From NCBI GenBank assembly GCA_011109175.1, contig RDEW01000009.1:1167652-1231651 (forward strand): DNA of 64,000 nucleotides, written 5' to 3'. Below are positions 21,471-30,089 of this stretch, piece by piece. Positions within the stretch are counted from its first letter, which is position 1. The number at the start of each line of letters is the position of its first letter. Source of the DNA: Dicyema japonicum. Lineage: Eukaryota; Dicyemida; Rhombozoa; Dicyemidae. Both the position numbers and the translations under genes were made by a program. Below the pieces are notes generated by a model that saw only the letters and a list, made by a program, of their open reading frames with translations, was not told where the DNA came from and did not search any database.

Positions 21471-21803
21471 GTAATTCAATTAACTATTGGTGTTCTTGGA
21501 TTAATACTATGATAATTGGACTGTTTTCTCTATCAGATTCTCTCTTGATATGCGCGGACCAACACTGATTTTTGGAATATTTACCCTGACCGAGAGATTC
21601 TCTCTGGCTTAGATTCCACGTTTGTAGTTACGAAGGGGTATTTCCTATACAAGATGTTGCTAAAAAAGACACACAATGGTACTTAATGTTACTTGTAAGG
21701 CAAAATGGTTTTTCGAAGAACTTCCGAAAGCAATGTTGGGAGTTGGTATTATTTTTTATTTTATTGAACCAAAAAACCACCGTCATAACCAAAATAAACA
21801 AAT

Positions 21804-21962
21804 TCAGGTGATCCCAGCCTCCCTTAGCAGTCTCCGCATCTTTTCTCGGTGTTCCGACTGCGTTCCTGGCGACGGAGTCCGCATACCCGATCCTTCGGAA
21901 GGCACTGTTCCAGTCGCCTCTATCATGTTTTCTAAGTTTCTTGGCAGGATTTCCACTCGAAG
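21804..21962 (-). mobile_element. LINE 3' fragment, opposite strand
   Basis: The minus frame ends EHREKMRRLLREAGIT-stop, matching tails at 1404 and 9765. It joins directly to a plus-strand LINE tail at 21963. Confidence 0.6.
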
Positions 21963-22450
21963 AAACTGAAAATCTTGGGGATCACCTTCGACACACACAT
22001 GTCCGTTTGATCTCACGTCGACGCTGTCTCTGGAAGCTGCTCAAAAAAGCTAGGTATAATCAAATCTTTTTTTGGTGGTATTAAAACCCCTTTCCCAGCT
22101 TTGAAATTGTTGTACAAACAATTCATTGAGACATCTGTGTCAGCTATGTCTGTACGTCATGGGGAATCAATCTGTCCTGGACGAACAAACGAAAAATCCG
22201 GGACACTCAGGCCTTAACAGCTACTACTATTAGTAATTTCGGGAAGGATTTGCTACCCTGTGCAGGCAGTGCAACTCTTAACAGTACACAGCCACGTGGT
22301 TTCTTATAAGAAGTGTATACATCACCCCTCTCCAATTCCTATTCCCGAAACCACCCCGCCCAGAGTTGTGTTAAATCCCAGAAGGCGCACGAATTATGAT
22401 TGAGACCTTCGAGATCACTTAATTAAATTAACTATTGGTGTTCTTGAATC
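21963..22450 (+). repeat. Second copy of the LINE 3' end at 20936–21470
   Basis: Nearly base-for-base match to 20936 onward (AAACTGAAAATCTTGGRGAT...), including the same downstream AACTATTGGTGTTCTTG. Small indels distinguish the copies. Confidence 0.85.
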
Positions 22451-22454
22451 AATT

Positions 22455-22730
22455 ATTATTATTTATTAACCCCGGATACACCGAGAAAGAAGTTAAAGTA
22501 ACCAACTAATTAAGTGCATCCAGTTTCCACTTCTACAGAAACAGAGTCCATCCGGAATCAGCATAAAGGGTAAGACGTCCATTACATGCAGTTGTGGAAA
22601 CCCCTCCAGTGGAGTGGGGAAGAGCAAATGATCCTTTTTCATGCCGGCCTGGCACTGGGCGTCACCTAGACAGGTGGATCACATGACGCCACTCTATTAG
22701 GAAGAGAGAGGAGGAACAGACAAGCAAACA
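22455..22730. repeat. Interspersed repeat with AACCCCGGATAC head
   Basis: The head matches 18224–18260 and, more weakly, 46297. Downstream GTTTCCACTTCTACAGAAA recurs at 23310. The part at 22640–22690 (GGCACTGGGCGTC...GGTGGATC) is the reverse complement of part of the SINE-like insert at 23506. Confidence 0.55.
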
Positions 22731-22760
22731 GAAAATTTAAACCAATCAATAATAATACAA

Positions 22761-23234
22761 ATGATGACCCAATTCCCATAAATGATGTCCAAGTTATATA
22801 TATTATAATAATAAATAATTTAGGGAAAAAGTATTTTATTCAATTAATCAATTATTAATTCCATTTACCCTTTCCCAAAAACTGTTGTACTTTTTTATCT
22901 TTCTTTTTTCGGCCTACTGTCTTGTAAAGATCACCGAAAGTAGGATCCTCGAGTCCACAGCTTTCGATCTTTTGTATACACCTGTTCAAACTCTTTTTAC
23001 TGATCAAAGTGATCTCAATCAACTCTTCCTTTGTTTTAACTTTGTAAAGTCTTTTAATTTGATTAAATAGACTTTCGTTCATAAAAACCTTGCGACTTTT
23101 CATATCTGTATTAGTTGATACCATAATAGGGGAAATTAAACAAATCTAAAAAATTAAAATTTTAAAATATAGATTTACTTGTGTATTATTTATATATATA
23201 ACTTGGACATCATTTATGGGAATTGGGTCATCAT
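22761..23234. mobile_element. Inverted-repeat element with one HTH ORF
   Basis: A perfect 42-bp inverted repeat (22761–22802 and 23193–23234) encloses one ORF. The right side has further tandem copies of CATTTATGGGAATTGGGTCA extending to about 23280; the left has one. This is the architecture of a small DNA transposon. Confidence 0.7.
22855..23124 (-). CDS. Small HTH protein inside the inverted-repeat element
   Basis: An 89-residue ORF, MVSTNTDMKSRKVFMNESLF at the start. It contains a predicted helix-turn-helix (KEELIEITLISKKSLNRCIQ) and ends in a basic tail (GRKKKDKKVQQFLGKGKWN). It resembles the DNA-binding head of a transposase with the catalytic part missing. Which transposase superfamily is not clear. 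It is the only ORF between the perfect inverted repeats, so it may be a remnant or a stand-alone DNA-binding factor. Confidence 0.5.
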   Translation of the reverse strand: MVSTNTDMKSRKVFMNESLFNQIKRLYKVKTKEELIEITLISKKSLNRCIQKIESCGLEDPTFGDLYKTVGRKKKDKKVQQFLGKGKWN

Positions 23235-23379
23235 GTATGGGAATTTGGTCAACATTTATGGGAATTGGGTCAACATTTAAGGGATTGAGTGTAATAATAA
23301 CTAAGTGTGTCCAGTTTCCACTTCTACAGAAAGAATCCATCCGGAATCAACAATAAATAAATAATTTTTAACAATTAGC

Positions 23380-23930
23380 AAGTCTCATCAGGGAGGTTTG
23401 ATTCTAGTTGCTGAAAAGCTCCGAGAGTGTATTGTCTAATTGAACCTTCTGCCCATATGGCATCTCCGAGCTCTGTCTCCTATACTCCAATGTAAGGCTC
23501 TCTAAAAATGGCCGCGTGGCGTCATGTGGTGCTATGTGGCTAATATGTCAAAAATTATTTTCTCTCCCTTTGATAGCGGCATTGGATCCACCTTACTGAG
23601 GAGACACCCAGTGCCTGGCTGACATCAAGAGGATCCACTACTCTTTCCTCGGGGTCAATGTCGTTACCTGGAGACAAGTTATGAAACGCTGGAACGAGTC
23701 AGGATAAAGGAGTTAGTTTAAGTTACCCTTTGGAATAATTTTTTAAGGCTCTCTAAGGTTCGCTTTAAAACAGTGAACTGTAGGTACGTCTTGAGCTAAC
23801 TGTCTTATATAACCATGGTGGTACTTTGTTACAATTGTTTCCCACATCATTACTATTTGAATAACGAGGACCTAGCAACTAACCATCTTCCATATCTCGT
23901 TTTCAAGGATGTCATACTTCCTTTTTTCTC
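23380..23930 (-). mobile_element. Retroelement C-terminal fragment, interrupted by a SINE
   Basis: Matches 29690–30020. The minus strand of both encodes a VIPIVMTWEG...KYHK...LKRTLESL-type C-terminal block seen after RT in invertebrate retroelements. This copy is split by the insert at 23506–23744. Confidence 0.55.
23506..23744. mobile_element. SINE-like insertion with 12-bp TSD
   Basis: Flanked by perfect AAGGCTCTCTAA (23494–23505 and 23745–23756). The empty site is preserved in the related copy at about 29843. Homologous copies lie at about 52545–52790 and 59635–59880 (GCTATGTGGCTAATR, GGATCCACCTTACT, GTTACCTGGARACAAGTTATG). Ends in a T run. Confidence 0.8.
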
Positions 23931-24293
23931 CCCTCCAAGTCTGCAAACCGTCTTGAGACGTAATGCACTTTTATGATAAGCACTTGGTCAGACTCCTTAT
24001 CGTGCCGAGTGGTTAAATGATCAATCGACATGCTCCTTGACTTACAATGGAGACATGTATTTGTTGATCGACCCCCAAAAATATTGCTGTCTTGCACATA
24101 CGTGTACAATGCCTCCGATAAAGGTGAGTTGTCATTGTATCTAAGTGTGGACTGTGCAATGCTCTTAAGATAAAATTATGGAAGCTTTTTAAGTGATTTT
24201 TAAAAAAATTATAATTTAATCAATGTCTTCACATTTACTAGCCCACCATCAACAAAACCATAATTAGCAGACAAAAAGTATAATAGTGGCAGC

Positions 24294-24380
24294 CGGGTGG
24301 CATAGTGGTTAGGTGTCGGGCTTAAGTGGTTTGCTTTTGCATGATTTTGGCGTTAAAGAGAGAGTTGATTAATGTTGTCA
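24294..24380 (+). mobile_element. SINE head fused to an antisense septin exon fragment
   Basis: GGCATAGTGGTTAGGTGTCGGGCTTAAGTGG-type SINE head is followed by about 50 bp that match 17789–17838 of the septin gene with one mismatch (GCATGATTTTGGCGTTAAAG). Confidence 0.75.
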
Positions 24381-24547
24381 GGGCCAGCAGCTCTATTGTT
24401 GTTTAATTTGTCCAGGGATTTTTTGTTTCCACCATCTCAAAATTAATTTTAAATTTTATTAGAGTTGTTAAATTAATCATATTATTATTAATCGATTTGT
24501 TCATTTTTGGCGAGTAAATATTCAGCCTATATTAATGTCTTAAAATA

Positions 24548-26913
24548 CTAGTAATCAATAGGATCATCTGGTCTCAGTTTACAGCAGTTTATGAGTCCCT
24601 CGGTCAGTGTGGGCATCACATGGGTCATCAGATAGTTTCTTAAGGGAATAGATCGTGTTTGGATTAACTCTCTTTCTTCCATTCTCAGGTCGTCCAATTT
24701 TTTGTTCTATTTTCTTAGACAAGTCGTTTTACCCATTCTGCAATCTTTCTGCTTCTTTCTGTGGCTTCCTCCATTTGCTGAGCCTTGAGTTGAGATAGCA
24801 GCTTCTCGTCGTTCTTTTGTTTCTCCATCGCAGCTTCAATTTGCTGTCTCTCAATTTCCCTTTTTGTCGGGCCTGGTCTTAGCGGTTATAGCTTACCGTA
24901 ATTCCTCGGTTTTCCAATCAGGTTTACCACTTTCTGAAAGAGATCATCAGGCGAGCTCATTCCGTGGGTTGAGATGTCTAAATAAAGAGATGTCTAACCA
25001 AAGACGGAGGGGATAATGTCCCAATCCTCAAAAAACGTACTCACGGAATGATCAATTGTATTTACGCTCCTGTAAAGGTTCAGTCTCCTGATAAAGTCTT
25101 CTTCGTTGAAATGTGTCCCGGTCACAACGGATTCTGGAAGATTCATAATTCGGTCCTTCAAAATTTCATCCCCGCCATCCAGTTGGATCACAAACTCAGG
25201 GATCATGACATTTTTTTGAGGATCGTTTGATTCCTCCTCATTTTCTTGATCTATTTCCGTGAATTTGACAAAGAACCTCCAAAAAGAAGTTGAGCCTGCT
25301 CTACAGTTTTGGGGAATCCGTCAATTATGAATCCCTGGTTTACATTTGACGGACTTTTCAGTCGCCGTTTGTAAAGGTTTATTAAGATCTCGTCGCTAAA
25401 TCGATTGCTTTCCTGAAGTGACTCTGAGATCTCTTCCATAAGTTTTGTAACGTCAGATTCTTCTTCTTCCTCTTCTTCTTCTTCTTTTTCGTCGCTTCCC
25501 TTGGATAACAACGTTTTCTGAGACAAATAGACAAAAGGAGTACCATCGACTCAATTTCCTGTTCTATCACTTCATTGACGATGAGGTGGTTTACTTTATA
25601 ATGTGAGGACAACTTCCTCGCCAAAGTAGTCTTCCCAACTCCCGGAGGTCCCAAAATGACAATTTTTAGTGGCTGTAATGTTTCAGCTACTAATTACCAA
25701 GAGCCCGTTTGTTCGACGGTATTCCTCAGCCACGAGATCGATGTGTTCGATTATCCCCGAGGTAGCCTTCCAAGAAAAGTTCATTGACTCTTTGACATAG
25801 TAAGCGTCGATTCTTAGATCCACCGTCAATAAATCGTAGTTCCATTGCTATAAGTAAATTATCAGGGATCACTTTGAGTTCTTCGTCGAGCAATGCTTCT
25901 TCTTTACTGATATATTCAGTTTTTCCTCTCCCAAACTTTTTTCCTATGCACTTTAGGGTGGATTCTAGCGTGGTGAGTGACTCATCCACAGCCACGATGT
26001 ATTTCTGTTTAGGTGGTTTATCGATTATATTTAAAACGACACTAAATTAAACTTCTATCGACTTTGCCAAATCCATCACGTGGATTGTCGCTAAAATATT
26101 TTGCCCGTCTCCCAAAATTGTGAGCGGAATGTTGTTCCAAGCTCTCTTTAAGTTCACTTGACTTTAAGATACCTTGAAGAATAAATGAAACACGTGTTCT
26201 CCACAGCCGTAGGCCAGTCCACTAGCGATAACATAAGTTGAGAATTTTTTAGTCTAAATAATAAAAATTTGCATTTTACATTTTTTCCGAGTTTTAAAAT
26301 TGTTTTTTCTGTGATTAAATGTTTTTTGAAGTTGAAGTGAGCCTGTCTCCGCCGATATTCTTCCTCAGTGAATGAGAGTTCGGGATCTTCCTGTAAAGTC
26401 AGTAGATATGACTACGGGATCCAGTGACTTTGTCCGAGCCCAAGTCATCACCGTGGAAATCAAAATGAAGACTTTGGCCGAATCGACTTTATCCAAGTTG
26501 GCTTCGATGTCTGACATAAAAATAGAATTTAACATTGGGCGACTTCTATGGCCTCGTCGATCGCTTCAGGGGACTCTGAAATGTCGTATACAATAAAGTC
26601 ACAGTCCAGGACATTCTCTAGGAATTCTGACCTTTTTTGTTTCTGGCAATCAAAAAGTGACACGTGCCTTAAAATATTCTGAAATTGATATATTTTTGTT
26701 TAGTTTTTCATCCGAGGTGCAGATTTTATAACACATTTCCTCGTTGTTAGGAACCTCTTCGACTTGGTTTTCTTCATCCTCTTCGATTTGGTTCTCAGAC
26801 TGTCCTGGGACTGATTCTGACAGGAACTGAAATATATTAGCCTTCTCTACCTTTGTAATATTTTTTCCGACATATGATGTTACATCATTTACAAAAATTC
26901 TTGGAGTAGCCAT
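24548..26913 (-). CDS. AK7: Adenylate kinase 7
   Basis: AK7 is an adenylate kinase of ciliary axonemes. Minus-strand exons joined by 19–35-nt introns give the full layout: N-terminal NAD-like Rossmann part ([97 protein letters not shown]); kinase P-loop [20 protein letters not shown]; an acidic run ([13 protein letters not shown]); lid/core [44 protein letters not shown]; a charged coiled coil; and a C-terminal Dpy-30 motif ([15 protein letters not shown]) ending PDDPIDY-stop. Catalytic P-loop is intact. Start chosen at [11 protein letters not shown], which matches the family start of the first strand. Fits the ciliated outer cells and larvae of dicyemids. Confidence 0.95.
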
Positions 26914-27200
26914 TTTACAGATATTACTTAGAAACTGGGTTTTATTTTCTATTAAAAATTAATTTATTCTTAATTATTAATTTTATAATATTTAATATTG
27001 TTCTTTACAGACTTCATAATGAAATACGTCCCCTGTATACCAATTTATCGAGCCTACTATCAGTTATTTTTGTGCCGCGTTGAGAAGATTAATTGTACTC
27101 AGTCCAAAGCTGTCAAGACCATTTATCGACTCTCAGGGGTTATGACAAATGCAACCCCTTTTGAGGACCAATAATTATAACAAATGTCCATAAACTTCAT

Positions 27201-27452
27201 TTAATTGAATATCACTATGCGGTTAATTGTGTAATCGCAGCATTCCAATGTTTCACTTAATGCAATTTTAACATTATTGTTGAGGGAATGTTTAGCATCA
27301 CAAACTAAAACTCCATCATACTCAATTTTGTTAAAAATTTGTTCAAAATTATTGAAATAATATTTTCTTAAACCAACTTCATCTGCATAAATTAAATAAT
27401 AATCGCCATTGCGTGACTCACGCTCGCAACAGAGATCAACTGGAGAAGCCAC
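27201..27452 (-). CDS. Unrecognised ORF, possibly repeat-derived
   Basis: An 83-residue ORF, MASPVDLCCERESRNGDYYL to INRIVIFN, no known domain. The DNA of its first 15 codons recurs at about 49555–49605 (CAACAGAGATCAACTGGAG), so it may belong to a dispersed element. Confidence 0.3.
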   Translation of the reverse strand: MASPVDLCCERESRNGDYYLIYADEVGLRKYYFNNFEQIFNKIEYDGVLVCDAKHSLNNNVKIALSETLECCDYTINRIVIFN

Positions 27453-27486
27453 CGAGTCTCACGTGCATCGTGGCTTTCTAGTGAAG

Positions 27487-28030
27487 CTAAGAGTCTGAGT
27501 TTTTTAGGAAACGAAACGATTTCCCCCTTATTCTCCCTGTTGTCTTAACTAAGATGGGACAGAACGTGAATCGATCGTGCAACGCTTCGTATTTTTTCTT
27601 CTTTTTTTTCATTGTTTTTTCCGCGGCATACAGTGTGTCTATCGCGCTCCCGACAATATTGGATGGGCAAAGGGGACGACGCACGTAGCATCCCATACCA
27701 AAATCTTTCCCTCCTCAAATAGGAAAATATTGATTCCGTCTCCTCTGTTCAGGCCAACAAATTCAAGTATGGAAGGGTATCCAGCAGGCCCAGGGCTCGC
27801 TTAACAATTCCGTTGATCGCCTTATGTCTTGGGTATCGTCTGCACTTCTTTGGCAAGAAAGGGCATGATTTCAATAACAGTCGACGGTACCACCACACCG
27901 ACACTTGTGAGTCTGGCAAATCTTCAGTCCAAGTCTGATGGAGATACAGTATCGTCATCAAGGTGGGTCCCGACTCTACCTACCGGAAAGGCATTGATAA
28001 AAGCGCACTCCATTCGCATCTTCAAGTGAC
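27487..28030 (-). mobile_element. Retroelement C-terminal domain copy
   Basis: Minus-strand pieces PRHKAINGIVKRALG and APSNIVGSA-like segment, then KKKKKYEALHDRFTFCPI, match the family best seen at 54760–55700 and 50745–50910 (EEYLALGDSFRFVPIAFET). Frameshifted. Confidence 0.65.
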
Positions 28031-28077
28031 TAGACAGGCACGTCAATGTTAGTTTGATTGGTTCAGAAGCCTCTCAT

Positions 28078-28272
28078 TTATTTTCGCATATAAACCTGTA
28101 ACGGTCTTGTGCTCGGTGAGTTTTGAGTTGACATATTTTGTAACCAATTTATACAATATATGCCTTTGTCCTCATTGGTAAGGTTCCAATAGAACCTACG
28201 ACGATTTACTTCAAACGAAAAATTATCACTCAACACATACAGATTTCGCTCACTGAGTTCTTCGGAAACCAT
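28078..28272 (-). CDS. Possible small ORF, unrecognised
   Basis: 64 residues beginning MVSEELSERNLYVLSDNFSF with Trp/Arg-rich middle (RRRFYWNLTNED). No domain recognised. It lies between the retroelement copy and the 14-3-3 gene. Confidence 0.25.
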   Translation of the reverse strand: MVSEELSERNLYVLSDNFSFEVNRRRFYWNLTNEDKGIYCINWLQNMSTQNSPSTRPLQVYMRK

Positions 28273-28802
28273 CTTCTACATTCATCCCTTCCTTCTCTAC
28301 CTTAAACAGTTTCTTGACATTGGATATGCTTTAATTATTGGAGAAGCGGGAATTGGAATCAGCAATAACTTGCCATCCTCCACTAGGGATCCTTCCAAAC
28401 CTGACTTCGGAACATTTAACAGCTTCAGTCACCTACTCGCATTTGTCTGATTGGTCAACACTAGCGATCACAGCCTTAAGAGGAAAGAGATGATTAGACA
28501 CAAGTCGTCATTCAATGTCCTAACAAATCTCACAGGTTTCACGCAGTTCTGGAGTCAGTCGTCCACTTTAAGAGGTGAAGGGCCACCAGAATTTGCTTTT
28601 GCGAAAACTGACATAAAAGGTGCCACATGAAATTCAGAAATCTAATAAAAGTAAGTTAATAAAAAGTTGATTATAATCCATCGATTGGGAATTAATATAA
28701 ATCTTATACTATAATTACAATCTGATATATTCATACATATCAGACAATTTAATCTAACCAATTTTATTTATCCGCAAATTAGTCAAAATTTAGTTGGAAT
28801 AC
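28273..28802. other. Intergenic, nothing recognised
   Basis: No convincing ORF; probable old repeat debris with TGGCAAGTTATTGCTGATTC on the minus strand. Confidence 0.35.
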
Positions 28803-29577
28803 TCATTCAGACTCTCTTTCCACGTCTATAATTAGATGGATAAATACATCAACATTTTCTCTTAGCAACTTTAAAATGAGAATAGAGTCTTCATTAGAGG
28901 TCTCCCCTTTATGGTCTAAAGCCTCCTCGGCAAGTTCTATGGCTTTCATCGGAGTGTTTTTGATTTCAAAGTAAAAGACTGCGAAATTTAGAATAGCTCC
29001 CAGTCTTTGAGGATTTGTATCATCGAGGAATTTGACGGCCAGGTTGTATCCTTCATTGTAGTGTTTAAATGACTGGTTAATGAATTCTAAATTACTCAAA
29101 TCGAGGACCTTGTCTGAGATTGTTATCATCAGTGACTTCAGTCTTATAGCGGAGATAATCAGCAATTGTCTTGTAGAAGTGAACCTTGCTTTCTGCACTA
29201 TCACCCTCTCTCTCAATATAGGGGATAATGAGGGACTGAAATATTAGATAGATTTAATACAATGACGTCATCAGATATTTGATAAACTTTGTTTCTTTCT
29301 TCACAGATCATCTCATTAATAACAGAGAGGATCAAATCATCAATGCCAATGCTGTTTCTCTTTATAGCTGATAACAATCTAAATGAGGACGATGAGCCCA
29401 GATCTTGGATTTGAAGGCAACGGAGATCATATTCTTTTCGTCCTCGTTCAGTTGATAAGAATCTTCAAGTCTCACCAACTCTTTAACAGATTCCACCATT
29501 TTTGTATAATCCTCAATCTGTTCCAAAATGAGGATTTTTATTATAAGGGATTCTTTTACCATATTATCTTCTTTCAT
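28803..29577 (-). CDS. 14-3-3 protein
   Basis: 14-3-3 dimers bind phosphoserine/threonine partners. Four exons joined by introns of 22, 25 and 22 nt give MKEDNMVKESLIIKILILEQ, YTKMVESVKELVRLEDSYQL, NEDEKNMISVAFKSKIWAH, SLIIPYIEREGDSAESKVHF, YKTIADYLRYKTEV, NPQRLGAILNFAVFYFEI, KAIELAEEALDH, EDSILILKLLRENVDVF, all nine-helix blocks in order. Arg and Tyr of the binding pocket (DYLRY) are present, as is Lys49 (VAFK). The Arg-Arg of KNVVGARR is His-Pro with the splice used here. The C-terminal tail is short and acidic (DVERESE). Complete and without frameshift. Confidence 0.94.
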
Positions 29578-29689
29578 TGTATACTCAGAAATTTGAAGAT
29601 TAATAATTTTATATATTATTTGAAAATTATTATTTTAATTTTATCTTTTATTTAACAAACAATAAAAAAATTAATATATTTAATAATCA

Positions 29690-30020
29690 ACAACCTTCCT
29701 CGCCTGCCTGTTCGCCAGCCTCCTCAGGCAGGTTCGATTCTGGTTAATGAAACAACTCCGAGAGCGCCTTGTCCAATTGAACCCTCTGCCCATATGGCAT
29801 CTCAGGGCTCTGCCTCCTATACTCCAGTATCAGGCTCTCTAGGGTCCGCTTTAACACAGTGGACTGTAAATAGGCCTAGAGCTTCCTATCTACCCCCAAC
29901 TGCTTCAGATAACACTTGTGGTACTTTGTTGCATTTCCTTCCCACGTCATTACTATAGGAATAACGAGGACCTTGCAACCAAGCATCTACCCCATCTCGT
30001 TTGCAAGAAAGTCATATTTT
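29690..30020 (-). mobile_element. Retroelement C-terminal fragment (uninterrupted copy)
   Basis: Same sequence as 23380–23930 without the SINE; it preserves the empty insertion site (AGGCTCTCTAGGG). The minus strand encodes the VIPIVMTWEG block. Confidence 0.6.
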
Positions 30021-30089
30021 AATTTATATTTTAAAGTATTTTTAATTTATTTATATTTTATTTTAAATTTGCATATTTTATTTCCAGCG

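Noticed and set aside
25048-25230. Plus-strand ORF
   Set aside because: Antisense to the AK7 exon that contains [11 protein letters not shown].
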